From NCBI RefSeq assembly GCF_003148685.1, contig NZ_QGGR01000011.1, positions 124,001-188,000 on the forward strand: a stretch of 64,000 nt of DNA, written 5' to 3'. Below are positions 27,138-36,293 of the stretch, piece by piece (position 1 is the first letter of the stretch; the number at the start of each line of letters is the position of its first letter). The position numbers and the translations under genes are program-made. Source of the stretch: Actinoplanes xinjiangensis (GTDB taxonomy: Bacteria; Actinomycetota; Actinomycetes; Mycobacteriales; Micromonosporaceae). The notes beneath the pieces were generated by a model. It did not search any database, had not been told where the DNA came from, and saw nothing but the letters and a program-made list of their open reading frames with translations.

Positions 27138-28508
27138 ATGAGGACGATCGCGCACGGTGTGATGACGACGAGCCTGGTGCTCACGATGGCGGCCTGCACC
27201 GCACAGGAGCCGGCGGCCGCCCCCGGGCCGGAACGCTCCACGGTGTCCGCCTCGGGAGCGGCGGGGGTGCCGGAACTGGTCGCCACCGGAGTCCGCACCC
27301 TCGCCGGGACCGATGGCGCCCCCTTCGACGAGACCCGGCGGATGACGGTCCCGCCGGGGTGGACGGCGACGGTGTGGGCGCGGGTCCCGAGTGCCCGCCT
27401 GCTGGCCTGGACGCCGGACCGGCAGCTGCTGGTGTCCCGGCCGAAGTTCGGTGACGTGCTGGCGCTGACGCCCGGCGCCGACGGCACGGCACCCGCCCAG
27501 CGGGCCCTGCTCACCGGCCTGAACCAGCCGCACGGGCTGGCCTTCGCCGGGGACACGCTCTATGTGGCCGAGAGCGACCAGGTCAACGCCTACACCTACC
27601 GCAACGGCCAGGTCAGCGGCCGGAAGGTGGTGGTCGGCGGACTGCCCGACGACAAGAGCCCGGAGTTGCGCGGTGCCTACTCGCACGCGCTGAAGAGCGT
27701 CGCGATCGGGCCGGACGGCAGCATCTACGTGTCGGTCGGGTCGACCGGCAACATCTCCGCCGAGGACCGCGACGCCACCCCGCAGCGGGCCACGATCCTC
27801 AAGGCCCCGGCCGGTGGCGGCACCCCGACGGTGTTCGCGCGCGGTGTCCGTAACGGCACCGGCCTGGCGGTCGACCCGGACGGGGCGGTGTGGACGGCGG
27901 TCAACCACCGGGACAACATCCAGTACCCGCACGAACGTGACTACGACGGTGACGGCGGCAAGGACAACGGTGACGTGCTGCAGTCGTACGTCAACGATCA
28001 TCCGATGGAGCAGCTGGCCCGCCTCACCGAGGGCCGGGAACTGGGCTGGCCCTACTGCAACTCCGAGCCCGACGTGAACCCGGGCGACCCGGACTCGCCG
28101 CTGAGCTACACCGGACGGCCGTTCGTGCGGGACCTCCAGACCAACGAGGACGGCTCGAAACTGGACTGTGCGAAGCTGCCGCCGGTGGAGCAGGGGATGG
28201 GTGCGCACTCGGCGCCGCTGGGCCTCAGTTTCGTCTCCTCGCCGGGACTGCCCGGGGCGTACGGGCCGGGCGCGCTGGTCGGTGTCCACGGCTCGTGGAA
28301 CCGCAACCCGCCGCGCCCGCCGGAGGTGTCGTTCTACGCCTGGCGCAACGGCACGCTCGGCCCGCAGCAGACCCTGCTCGGCGGCTTCCAGGACGACGAC
28401 GGCTCCCGCTGGGGCCGCCCGGTGATGGCGGTGCAGGGCCGGGACGGTGCCCTGTACGTCAGTGACGACCACGCCGGCGCCGTCTACCGGGTCACCGCCC
28501 CGGCCTAG
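27138..28508 (+). CDS. PQQ-dependent sugar dehydrogenase-like lipoprotein
   Basis: A 456-residue protein with a lipoprotein signal (lipobox around MAACTA, Cys at about residue 20). The mature part is a six-bladed beta-propeller of the soluble glucose/sorbosone dehydrogenase type: NQPHGLAFAGDTLYVAES, IGPDGSIYVSVGS, RGVRNGTGLAVDPDG, AHSAPLGLSFVSS and GVHGSWNR are propeller strands with the expected His and Arg residues near the cofactor site. It probably oxidises an aldose or aldehyde sugar outside the membrane with PQQ. PQQ biosynthesis genes are not in this window, so a non-enzymatic propeller role remains possible. Confidence 0.78.
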   Translation: MRTIAHGVMTTSLVLTMAACTAQEPAAAPGPERSTVSASGAAGVPELVATGVRTLAGTDGAPFDETRRMTVPPGWTATVWARVPSARLLAWTPDRQLLVSRPKFGDVLALTPGADGTAPAQRALLTGLNQPHGLAFAGDTLYVAESDQVNAYTYRNGQVSGRKVVVGGLPDDKSPELRGAYSHALKSVAIGPDGSIYVSVGSTGNISAEDRDATPQRATILKAPAGGGTPTVFARGVRNGTGLAVDPDGAVWTAVNHRDNIQYPHERDYDGDGGKDNGDVLQSYVNDHPMEQLARLTEGRELGWPYCNSEPDVNPGDPDSPLSYTGRPFVRDLQTNEDGSKLDCAKLPPVEQGMGAHSAPLGLSFVSSPGLPGAYGPGALVGVHGSWNRNPPRPPEVSFYAWRNGTLGPQQTLLGGFQDDDGSRWGRPVMAVQGRDGALYVSDDHAGAVYRVTAPA

Positions 28509-28700
28509 CCGCCGCACGGCGAAGGCGGAGAGCGATGGGGTGGACACGGTCGGCAACCTCGATCTACAGTGGGCCAACCTCAGCGGACCTCATCGCCGGT
28601 CCGGGAATTGATGCGAGCGGCATCGGGGGCGCTTCGTCAATTTCTCGTGCTCGTGAGTGGCGACGATGCTGCCAGCCTTTCCTTCGACAGGTTGGTATCA

Positions 28701-30890
28701 ATGCAATCACTGGATCTCCGGCAGGCCCGCCGGGCCGGCCAGCATCCGCTGCTGCACGAGCTGACCCACCTCGACCCGGCCGCGCCGGTCGTCCGGACGT
28801 ACGTCTGCGTGCCGTTCGGTGGCGGTGACGCCGTGGTGTATCAGCCGGTCGCCGACGCCCTGCCGGCCGGGCATCGCCTGTTCTCGGTCGCCATGCCCGG
28901 CCACGACCCCGGCACCGACGAGCCGGCGATGCCGTTCGACGAGCTCGCGGGCCGCTGCGCCGCCGAGATCCTCGCCCGGGTCGACGGTCCACTGGTGCTC
29001 TACGGGCACGGCGGTGTCGGGTCGGCGCTCGCCCTGGAACTGACCCGCCGGCTGGCGGCGGCCGGGCGCCCGCTCGACGCCGTCTACGTCGGGGCGGTGT
29101 TCCCGTTCGCCCGGCCGAAGAGCCGCCTGATCAACGGCATGTCGGCCTGGCTGCGGCGCCTGCGCTCCGACCAGGCGTACGCGAACGGGCTCGCCGCCCA
29201 GGGTTTGGAGCTCGGCGACCTGGAACCGGAACAGGCGCAGCGGGTGGTGCGCAGCCTCCGCAACGACGCGGACAAGGCGGAGGAGCAGTACGCCCGCCTG
29301 TTGCAGCACACCGGCGAGCGTCTGCCCGCCCCGATCATCACCATCGTCGGTGACGACGATCCGACCACCGGCTACCACGACGAACGGTTCCGGGAGTGGC
29401 ACGCGCTCACCGACACGGCGGCGCTGGTGGTCCTCGCCGGTGCCGGGCACTACTTCGTCCGGCACCGGGCGAAGGAGGTCGCCCGGATCATCACCACGGT
29501 GGACACGACGCTGCCGCTCGGCACGGCACCCGTCGAACCGGGGGACGGCTGGCGGCTGGCCGGGGTCTCCCGCAGCCGGGAACGCGACCACCGGACCGGG
29601 CCCCGGCCCAGCATGCGCCGGTTCGCCACGGTCGCGACCAGCCAGCTGGTGGCCTTGACCGGCGCCCAGATCGCCGACTTCGCCATCCCGCTGTGGATCT
29701 ACGGCATGACCGGGTCGCTGACCCGGTTCGGGCTGCTCACCCTGCTGGCGATCGCGCCGGGTGTGCTGGTCGCGCCGCTGGCCGGTGCGGTCATCGACCG
29801 GGTCGACCGGCGGGTGGTGATGCTGGCCGGCGACAGCGCGGCCGGCCTGGTGATCGCCGCGACGGCCGCCTGCTACGCGTCCGGGAACCTGTTGCAGTGG
29901 CCGATCTATCCGCTGCTGGCGCTGCTGTCGGTCGCGCTGACCTTCCAGCGGCTCGCCTATCTCTCCGCGGTCCCGCAGCTGGTTCCCAAGCAGTTCCTCG
30001 GACACGCCAACGGCCTGGTCCAGACCGCCGACGGCACCGCCCGCCTGATCGCCCCGCTGGCCGGCGCCGCACTGCTGGCCGCGTTCGGGATCGAGTGGAT
30101 CCTGCTCCTGGAACTGGCCACGATCGTGGTGTCGGTCGCCGTCGTCGTCGCGGTCCGGTTCCCGCGGACGATGGCCCATCAGCGGCGTGAGCCCCTGCTC
30201 GCCGAGATCGTGGCCGGGCTGCGCTATTCCGTGGGCAACCGCAGCTTCCGTGCCATGCTGGGCCTGTTCGCCGTGGTCAACGTGTTCATGTCGCCGCTGA
30301 TCCTGCTGGTGCAGCCACTGGCACTGAGTTTCACCACGCTCGCCACCGCCGGCTGGATCTCGTTCGCCGGCGGTCTGGGCGCGGCCACCGGAGGGCTGAT
30401 GCTGACCGTCTGGGGCGGGCCGCGCCGGCGACGGATGCGGGCGGTGCTGCTGTTCATCCTGCTGTTCGCGGTGTTCGCCGTGTTGACCGGCTGGCGTGCG
30501 TCGCCGTACCCGGTCGCCGTCGGGGTCTTCGGGATCCTCTTCTCGCTGTCGGTCACCAACGGCATCTACATGACGATGATCCAGGTCAAGGTGCCGCAGC
30601 GGTTCCACGGGCGGGTCCTGGCGGCCAATCAGATGATCGCCTGGTCGTCGATGCCGGTGGCGTTCCTGCTCGTCGCGCCGGGCGCCAGCCACCTGCTGAA
30701 CCCGATGCTCGAACCGGGCGGTCTGCTCACGTCCACGGCCGGCGTCCTGATCGGAGTCGGTCCGGGCCGCGGGATCGGTCTGACCTACATCCTGTGTGGT
30801 CTGGCCATCGCGGTGGTGGCGCTGCGGGCGCTGCGGCACCCGCGGCTGTCCCGTTTCGACGAGGAGGTGCCCGACGCCGGCATCACGTGA
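28701..30890 (+). CDS. Thioesterase-like domain fused to an MFS exporter
   Basis: A 729-residue fusion. Residues about 1-285 align in layout with type II thioesterases of NRPS/PKS systems: CVPFGGGDAVVYQPVADAL, AMPGHDP, and a late GAGHYFV His. The nucleophile elbow, normally GHSxG, reads YGHGGVGSAL; residue 104 is Gly instead of Ser, so ordinary thioesterase catalysis should be lost. Residues about 315-715 are a 12-helix MFS transporter of the EntS/MFS_3 type (VATSQLVALTGAQIADFAIPLW, AGAVIDRVDRRVVM). ATG 28701 is the first codon that keeps the complete hydrolase fold; the frame is open upstream to 28569. No biosynthetic cluster adjoins it. The cargo is unknown; the dead hydrolase may recognise a carrier-bound or acylated product. 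Confidence 0.82.
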   Translation: MQSLDLRQARRAGQHPLLHELTHLDPAAPVVRTYVCVPFGGGDAVVYQPVADALPAGHRLFSVAMPGHDPGTDEPAMPFDELAGRCAAEILARVDGPLVLYGHGGVGSALALELTRRLAAAGRPLDAVYVGAVFPFARPKSRLINGMSAWLRRLRSDQAYANGLAAQGLELGDLEPEQAQRVVRSLRNDADKAEEQYARLLQHTGERLPAPIITIVGDDDPTTGYHDERFREWHALTDTAALVVLAGAGHYFVRHRAKEVARIITTVDTTLPLGTAPVEPGDGWRLAGVSRSRERDHRTGPRPSMRRFATVATSQLVALTGAQIADFAIPLWIYGMTGSLTRFGLLTLLAIAPGVLVAPLAGAVIDRVDRRVVMLAGDSAAGLVIAATAACYASGNLLQWPIYPLLALLSVALTFQRLAYLSAVPQLVPKQFLGHANGLVQTADGTARLIAPLAGAALLAAFGIEWILLLELATIVVSVAVVVAVRFPRTMAHQRREPLLAEIVAGLRYSVGNRSFRAMLGLFAVVNVFMSPLILLVQPLALSFTTLATAGWISFAGGLGAATGGLMLTVWGGPRRRRMRAVLLFILLFAVFAVLTGWRASPYPVAVGVFGILFSLSVTNGIYMTMIQVKVPQRFHGRVLAANQMIAWSSMPVAFLLVAPGASHLLNPMLEPGGLLTSTAGVLIGVGPGRGIGLTYILCGLAIAVVALRALRHPRLSRFDEEVPDAGIT

Positions 30891-31024
30891 CCTCCACGCC
30901 CACCTGCGCCGCGCTCCGGCCGTCCGGCTTCTGCTCGACAAGTGTCCGCCGCCCGCGCCCTCGTATGGACCGCGGACCGGGTCATCGTGCGCCTGCGCGC
31001 CGACCGGGTTCTGATCCGTACCGG

Positions 31025-31978
31025 TCAGATCGTGGTCGGTTGCAGGAGTTCCCCGAGCCAGGCGGCCGGCGCGCCGCGGAAACCCTCGTCGACCGGGATC
31101 GCCGCGCCGGTCAGCCCTCGCCGCCAGGACAGCGCCCGCGACACCCGGGTGACCCGGCAGGCGAGGGTCGCCGAGCGGCGCAGTGCCGGCAGGTCGGCGA
31201 GATCGGTCCACGGTTCGAGGTAGGCGTCGCGCAGCCGCGCCATCGCCGACGCCCGGGCGGGGGCGTCCAGAGTGTCGTGCATGACGTTCAACGTGACCAG
31301 CAACGTGCCGAACGGATGCCCGACACTGGCGTCGCCCCAGTCGAAGAACCGCAGGTCGGGGAAGACGTTGTTGTCGTGCAGGTCGTCGTGCTGCAGGGCG
31401 GGCGGAATGCCGTCGGCGGCCAGCTCGGCACACCACCCGGCGAACTCGCCGGCCAGCGCGGGCACCGCCGGATCCACCGCGGCGCGGATGTCCGGGTCGG
31501 CGAGGAGCCCGGCCAGAAGCCCGGGAAGAAGCGAAACCCGCTGATCCGGTACGCCCAGAGTACCCAACCGGCCGACATGGGCGACGGTGGCCCGCTGGAG
31601 GGCCGAGTAGGCCTGGAGCATCGCGGTCCACGTCGTCACCCGGTCGTCCGCGGCCAGCGTCTCCCGCAGGGTCGGCCCCGCGTCGGCGGTCAGCAGCCAC
31701 CCCCGCCCGGTGTCGACGGCCAGGGGCGCGAGGGTGGCGCCCGGCGCGATATCGGCCAGGGCCTCGGCGAGCCCCGCCTCGTACCGGCAGCCGGTGATGT
31801 TCGCCTTGAACCACCGCACCCCGCCGGTGGTCGGCACTCTATGGGTGACCGACCACGGCCGTACCCGGAACTGCTCGATCCCGCCGGTGACCGGCGTGCC
31901 CAGCGCGCCGAGCCGGGCGGTGACCCACGCATCGGCCGCGGCCCGCCAGTCCGGGTCGTTCCAGTCGTTCTCACGCAC
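31025..31978 (-). CDS. Aminoglycoside-phosphotransferase-like kinase
   Basis: A 317-residue protein of the APH/choline kinase fold. The catalytic loop is LQHDDLHDNNVF (HxDxxxxN) and the metal-binding site is FFDWGDASVG. The N-terminal lobe has VRWFKANI, with a probable ATP-binding Lys. GTG 31978 is preferred because AAGG lies about 10 bases upstream; an in-frame GTG at 32011 would add 11 residues. It probably phosphorylates a small hydroxylated molecule; resistance to an antibiotic is only one possibility. It is convergent with the MFS fusion and follows the peptidase gene on the same strand. Confidence 0.8.
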   Translation of the reverse strand: MRENDWNDPDWRAAADAWVTARLGALGTPVTGGIEQFRVRPWSVTHRVPTTGGVRWFKANITGCRYEAGLAEALADIAPGATLAPLAVDTGRGWLLTADAGPTLRETLAADDRVTTWTAMLQAYSALQRATVAHVGRLGTLGVPDQRVSLLPGLLAGLLADPDIRAAVDPAVPALAGEFAGWCAELAADGIPPALQHDDLHDNNVFPDLRFFDWGDASVGHPFGTLLVTLNVMHDTLDAPARASAMARLRDAYLEPWTDLADLPALRRSATLACRVTRVSRALSWRRGLTGAAIPVDEGFRGAPAAWLGELLQPTTI

Positions 31979-32091
31979 GAGGACACACCTTACGGCCGGG
32001 GCGAGCCTCACCGACGGCCGTCGTCCAGTGGCCCGACCAGAATTTGCCCGAACAACAGTGGTCCCTGGTCCAGGTGACTCCCTGAACCTGA

Positions 32092-32121
32092 GCCGAGGTC
32101 GCCGATCACGGCGACCCCGGC
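32092..32121 (-). terminator. Hairpin terminator after the S37-type peptidase gene
   Basis: GGTCGCCG (32097-32104) and CGGCGACC (32109-32116) pair perfectly around ATCA, and four further outer pairs extend the stem beyond one mismatch. It begins 8 bases after the peptidase stop on the leftward strand. Confidence 0.6.
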
Positions 32122-32128
32122 TGTCGTC

Positions 32129-33505
32129 TCAGCGGATCCGGCGGCGGTCGCCGAGTCCGTCGTCGATCGGCAGGTCCACGGCGAGCGGCCTGGCCAGGGT
32201 GGCCGGGACGTCGGCCCAGCGGCGCAGGGTGGCCGTCGCCGCGGCCGAGTCGGCCGGGTTCAGGCGGGCGATGTTCGCGCCGTGGTTGGCGCCCGGAGCG
32301 ACGTACAGCGCCGAGTCGCGCCGGCTCGGCACGAACCGTTCGGCGCCCCACGGGTCGTTCTGGCCGTAGACGAACATCATCCGCTCGGACTGGGTGCGCA
32401 CCCACAGGTCCACGTCGATCATCGGCAGCGGGTTGTGCGGTCGGCGCAGCTCCCGGGGCAGCGAGGCGTTCGCCGTGTACAGCTTCGGGTGGTTGCGCAG
32501 GCCGCGCAGGTGCTCGAACTTCAGGCTCGGCCAGCCCAGCTGGGACGCGGCCTGGAAGTAGTACGGCCAGTAGTACTCCAGGGCCTGGTCGGTGTAGAAA
32601 CTCCAGCCCGCGACCGTGTCGATCCAGGTCCAGATGTCATCGTCGGACGCGGTCGCCGCCGGGACGCCCGCGCAGTCGGCGGCGGTGCTGTACTGCCAGA
32701 ACGCCCACACCGAGTCGAGCACGGTCATCTCGAACGAACGGTCCGCGGTGCCGATGGTCCGGTCGAACGTCCAGCCGCTCTCGGCCGCCGCGGCCTCCAG
32801 CCGCGGGACGAGACGGTCCCGGCGCAGCAGCGCCTGCCGCTGCACCTCGTCGAGCGCCGTGCGGCAGTCGGCGGTGCCGACGATGTCGAAGAAGCGGTCG
32901 TACGCCCCGTCGGCCGGGTTGATCACGTCGTTCGGCGCCACGTAGGCGACCACACCGTCGATGTCCTTCGGGTAGAACCGGCGGTGGTAGACCGAGGTCA
33001 TGCCGCCTTTGCTGGCGCCGGTCTGGATCCACTTACCGTCGTAGACGGACTTGAACGCGCCGACGATCCGGTGCTCGTCGGTCGCCTCCTGCCAGATGTT
33101 CAGATCGGACCAGTCGGCGTCGGCCGGCCGGGACGGGGTGAAGAACCGGTGCTCGACGGAGATCTGGTTGGCGCCCAGCAGGGCGGTCGGCTCGGTCTGG
33201 GTCGGGCGCGGGCTGGCGGCCAGGCCGTAGCCGTTGGTGTACAGCACCACCGGCCCGGCCTCGGACCGGTGCAGCAGGGTCAGCCGCTGCTCGTAGGTGC
33301 CCCGGCCGGGGTGCCGGTGGTCGGCCGGCTGCCGGTAGGTCAGGACGAAGAACCGGTAGCCGGTGCCCTGGGTCTCGGAGATGACGGTGAGCCCGGGGAT
33401 GGCCGTCAGCTGGTCGAGCAGAGGGTCATCGGCGGCACGGGCGGCGGTGGCCGGGGATAGGACCACGAGCAGAGAGGCCAGTACGGCCATCAGGCGAAGT
33501 CTCAC
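32129..33505 (-). CDS. Secreted S37-type (PS-10) aminopeptidase
   Basis: A 458-residue protein with a Sec signal (about residues 1-25, ending ATAARA). The nucleophile site is QTGASKGGMTSVYHRRFYP, the typical G-x-S-K-G-G of PS-10/S37 tripeptidyl aminopeptidases. A probable catalytic His is in APGANHGANI, and MMFVYGQNDPWGAERF carries the late Asp. GTG 33505 is chosen because GGTGG sits 5 bases upstream; ATG 33526 is an in-frame alternative. It probably trims peptides from the N-terminus outside the cell. It has no clear link to the neighbouring genes. Confidence 0.82.
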   Translation of the reverse strand: MRLRLMAVLASLLVVLSPATAARAADDPLLDQLTAIPGLTVISETQGTGYRFFVLTYRQPADHRHPGRGTYEQRLTLLHRSEAGPVVLYTNGYGLAASPRPTQTEPTALLGANQISVEHRFFTPSRPADADWSDLNIWQEATDEHRIVGAFKSVYDGKWIQTGASKGGMTSVYHRRFYPKDIDGVVAYVAPNDVINPADGAYDRFFDIVGTADCRTALDEVQRQALLRRDRLVPRLEAAAAESGWTFDRTIGTADRSFEMTVLDSVWAFWQYSTAADCAGVPAATASDDDIWTWIDTVAGWSFYTDQALEYYWPYYFQAASQLGWPSLKFEHLRGLRNHPKLYTANASLPRELRRPHNPLPMIDVDLWVRTQSERMMFVYGQNDPWGAERFVPSRRDSALYVAPGANHGANIARLNPADSAAATATLRRWADVPATLARPLAVDLPIDDGLGDRRRIR

Positions 33506-33591
33506 GCCCGCCACCATATCGACCATCGGTGATGGCGGGGAGCCCGCCCGATCGGGCGCGGTCGATCCGGCCCCATCGGCGGTACCGCGGC

Positions 33592-33673
33592 CGGCATCCG
33601 GCGTGCGGAGGGCCCGGGTCGGCTTCCGGCATGCGAGGGCCGGGGCCGGCTTCCGGCATGCGAGGGGCCGGGC
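33592..33673. repeat. Three tandem copies of a 27-28-bp unit
   Basis: Units begin at 33592, 33620 and 33647, each opening CGGC(A/T)TCCGGC(A/G)TGCG. The second and third differ only by a small rearrangement of a G/C run. The array lies between the stop of the LacI gene on its right and the start of the peptidase gene on its left, both leftward. It could act as a leaky terminator for the LacI transcript. Confidence 0.7.
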
Positions 33674-33688
33674 CGGCGCGGGGCGGGA

Positions 33689-34720
33689 CTATGCCGTCTG
33701 GCGCTCGACCAGGGTGGGCTCGTAGATCACCGAGGTGACTCGTTCGTCCGGGTCGTCCAGCCGGGACAGCAGCATGCGCGCCGCCTCGGCGGCCATGTCC
33801 TCCAGCGGGTGGCGGACCGTGGTGAGGGCCGGGCGGGCGGAGAGTGCGGCACTGCTGTCGTCGAAGCCGACCACCGCGACGTCCTCGGGCACGCGACGGC
33901 CGGCGTCGTGCAGGACCAGCAGGGCACCCAGGGCCATCAGGTCGTTGGCGACGAACACCGCGTCCAGCCGCGGGTGGGCGGCCAGGAGTGCGCGCATCGA
34001 CTGTTCGCCGCTGTCCTGGGTGAAGTTGCCGGTCTCCTGGGGGATCCACGCGTGGCCGTGGCGGGCCATCGCCCGGCGGAAGCCGGAGATGCGGTCGACG
34101 CTGGCGGGCACGTCCGGCGGGCCGGAGATCATCACCGGGCGGCGGCAGCCGCGGGTGGCCAGGCGGTCGGCGGCCAGGGCCGCGCCGGCCTCGTTGTCGA
34201 GGTCGACATAGCTGATCGGGACCGGTTCGGCGGGGCGGCCGATCAGCACGGCGGGGATGCCCGCGTCGGCGAGCAGGCCCGGCAGTGGGTCGCGGGCCGG
34301 GAGGGACAGGACCACGGCGCCGTCGGCCTGGCCGTTGCGCAGGTCGCCGACCAGGCGCTTGTGGCCGTCGGCGCCGACCATCTGCAATGCCAGCTGCACG
34401 CCGAGGGGCCGCAGCACGCTCATCAGCCCGCCGACCACGCGCCCGAAGTAGGGGTCGGAGAAGAACCGGCCCATGAAGGGGTCGTCGTCGTGTGTCTCGC
34501 TGTCGGAGACGACCAGGGCCACGGTGCCGGTCCGCCGGGTGACCAGCGACCGGGCCATCCGGTTGGGCACATAACCGGTCTGGTCGACGGCGGCCCACAC
34601 CTGCTGGTGCAACTGCGGGTCGACGTTGCGGATGCCGTTGACGACACGGGAGACGGTGGCCCGGGAGACTCCGGCCACGCGAGCCACGTCCTCGAGGGTG
34701 GGCAGCCGCTGGCTCTGCAT
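33689..34720 (-). CDS. LacI-family transcriptional repressor (first)
   Basis: A 343-residue regulator. The helix-turn-helix and hinge are at residues about 6-55 (TLEDVARVAGVSRATVSRVVNG), followed by a periplasmic-binding-protein-like sensor domain ending GFDDSSAALSARPALTTVRHP. ATG 34720 is chosen; the frame is open to 34888 but would cross the promoter. An extended -10 box lies 7 bases upstream, so the mRNA may be leaderless. It is divergent from the first CBM32-DUF1996 gene and has operator-like sites on both sides, so it probably represses itself and the secreted-protein genes until a sugar binds. It is closely similar in layout to the second LacI protein at 41374. Confidence 0.9.
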   Translation of the reverse strand: MQSQRLPTLEDVARVAGVSRATVSRVVNGIRNVDPQLHQQVWAAVDQTGYVPNRMARSLVTRRTGTVALVVSDSETHDDDPFMGRFFSDPYFGRVVGGLMSVLRPLGVQLALQMVGADGHKRLVGDLRNGQADGAVVLSLPARDPLPGLLADAGIPAVLIGRPAEPVPISYVDLDNEAGAALAADRLATRGCRRPVMISGPPDVPASVDRISGFRRAMARHGHAWIPQETGNFTQDSGEQSMRALLAAHPRLDAVFVANDLMALGALLVLHDAGRRVPEDVAVVGFDDSSAALSARPALTTVRHPLEDMAAEAARMLLSRLDDPDERVTSVIYEPTLVERQTA

Positions 34721-34727
34721 GCCCGCA

Positions 34728-34753
34728 GTTATAGCACGGGGAGAGCGGTTTCC
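34728..34753 (-). promoter_or_regulatory. Leaderless-type promoter and operator of the first LacI gene
   Basis: Leftward, TGCTATAAC is an extended -10 element, with hexamer TATAAC at 34733-34728. Transcription would start at about 34721, essentially at the ATG. GGAGAGCGGTTTCC (34740-34753) lies immediately upstream in the spacer and matches the LacI-type operator pattern at 12 of 14 positions. Binding there would repress the gene's own promoter. Confidence 0.6.
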
Positions 34754-34782
34754 GGCTGCCCCTTCACAAGTCCGAAACACCG

Positions 34783-34846
34783 GGTTCCGGAACCGGAAAT
34801 CATTGACGTCCGTGGTGCTGGAGCACACGATGGGAAAACGCTCTCC
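34783..34846 (+). promoter_or_regulatory. Promoter region of the first DUF1996 gene
   Basis: In order: palindrome GGTTCCGGAACC (34783-34794), -35 box TTGACG (34803-34808), a weak -10 CACGAT (34826-34831, 17-base spacing) and LacI-type operator GGAAAACGCTCTCC (34833-34846) at the expected transcription start. A second operator-like match, CGAAAACGCTTCCT (34894-34907), overlaps the beginning of the coding sequence. Two operators about 60 bases apart could allow looping. Confidence 0.6.
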
Positions 34847-34890
34847 AAGCGTGTCCTCCCCCCGTCCTCGCACAGACTTGGAGATCAATC

Positions 34891-36285
34891 GTGCGAAAAC
34901 GCTTCCTGGCGCCCCTCGGCGTCACCCTGCTGACCGCCGCCCTGCTGGTGGTGGCCGGCAATCAGTCCGCGCAGGCCGCGGACACCCTGTTGTCCCAGGG
35001 CAGACCGGCTCTCGCGTCCTCTCTGGAGAACGGCGAGGCCCCGGCCATCGCGGCCTTCGACGGCCGCGCCGACACCCGCTGGGGCAGCCAGTGGGCCGAT
35101 CCGCAGTGGCTGCGCGTCGATCTGGGCGCCACCGCCACGATCACGCGGGTCGTGTTGCGGTGGGAGGCGGCGTACGCCAGGGCCTTCCAGATCCAGACCT
35201 CGCCCGACGGCAGCGCCTGGACGTCGATCTTCGGCACCACGACGGCGACCGGCGGCACGCAGACCCTCACCGTCAACGGCACCGGCCGGTACGTGCGGAT
35301 GTACGGCACCCAGCGCGGCACCGGCTACGGCTACTCGCTGTACGAGTTCCAGGTGTACGGAACCTCCACCGTCCCGCCGCCGCCGACCGGCGGTCCGGGC
35401 TACGTCCACGCCGACCCGCCGGTCACCGGGGTGGTCCCGTCCACCGAGACCCCTCCGGCGATGAACCCGCCCGTGACGCACCGCGAGTTCCAGGCGAACT
35501 GTTCGGTGAGCCGGGCCAACCTCGACGACGACCCGATCGTCTTCCCCGGCCTGCCCGGCGCGTCGCACTCGCACACGTTCATGGGCAACCGGACCACCAG
35601 CGCCGCCTCGACGCTGTCGAGCCTGCAGGCGGGCGGCACCTCGTGCGTCACCCCGGGCGACCGGACCGGCTACTGGATGCCGACGCTGCTCAACGGCGAC
35701 ACCGCGGTGCAGCCGGACGGCCCGCAGGTCATCTACTACAAGAGCGGTGTGATCGACTACCGCAGTGTCCGCCCGTTTCCGCCGGGTCTGCGCTACGTGG
35801 TCGGCAGCCCGGCCGCCACCCAGGACGAGTTCCGTAACGCCCCGGGCGCGGTCGAGGGCTTCGAATGCGGCAACAGTGCGTTCAACTGGGACATCCCGGC
35901 GAACTGCCCGGCCGGCACCCGGCTCAACGCCCGCTACCAGGCGCCGAGTTGCTGGAACGGCATCCATCTGGACTCGCCGGACCACAAGAGCCACATGGCG
36001 TACCCGGTCAACGGCGTCTGCCCGGCGTCGCACCCGGTGGCCGTCCCGATGATCGAGTTCAAGATGGCCTGGCCGGTCAGCGGGAACATGTCACAGGTCC
36101 GCTTCTCCAGCGGGCGCGGCTACTCGTTCCACTACGACGTCTACAACGTCTGGGACCCGGCGACGCTGGCGGCTCTGGTGCGGCACTGCATCAACGGCGG
36201 CCTGCAATGCAACCCGCGTGGCTTCGACCTTTACAAGCCGGAGCGCGGGGCGGCACTGAACGAGAACTACGAGCTGCCCCGATAA
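34891..36285 (+). CDS. Secreted CBM32 (F5/8 type C) plus DUF1996 protein, first copy
   Basis: A 464-residue protein. A Sec signal covers residues about 1-30 (AQA cleavage). Residues about 31-157 are a discoidin/CBM32 domain (LLSQGRPALASSLENGEAP, DTRWGSQWADPQWLRVDLG, RYVRMYGTQRGTGYGYSLYEF). After a Pro/Gly linker, residues about 190-440 are DUF1996, with conserved HREFQANCSVS, FPGLPGASHSHTFMGN, YWMPTL, CWNGIHLDSPDHKSHMAYP and several Cys likely in disulfides. DUF1996 occurs in fungi and actinomycetes and has no established function; the conserved His and Asp residues suggest a metal or catalytic site. The GTG start has GGAG 9-12 bases upstream. A similar protein lies at 40094. Confidence 0.88.
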   Translation: MRKRFLAPLGVTLLTAALLVVAGNQSAQAADTLLSQGRPALASSLENGEAPAIAAFDGRADTRWGSQWADPQWLRVDLGATATITRVVLRWEAAYARAFQIQTSPDGSAWTSIFGTTTATGGTQTLTVNGTGRYVRMYGTQRGTGYGYSLYEFQVYGTSTVPPPPTGGPGYVHADPPVTGVVPSTETPPAMNPPVTHREFQANCSVSRANLDDDPIVFPGLPGASHSHTFMGNRTTSAASTLSSLQAGGTSCVTPGDRTGYWMPTLLNGDTAVQPDGPQVIYYKSGVIDYRSVRPFPPGLRYVVGSPAATQDEFRNAPGAVEGFECGNSAFNWDIPANCPAGTRLNARYQAPSCWNGIHLDSPDHKSHMAYPVNGVCPASHPVAVPMIEFKMAWPVSGNMSQVRFSSGRGYSFHYDVYNVWDPATLAALVRHCINGGLQCNPRGFDLYKPERGAALNENYELPR

Positions 36286-36293
36286 CACTTTTC

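Noticed and set aside
28707..31814. A 1035-codon leftward reading frame across the MFS fusion and kinase genes
   Set aside because: It is low-complexity, overlaps two genes with clear motifs and has no ribosome site or domain; a by-product of high GC.
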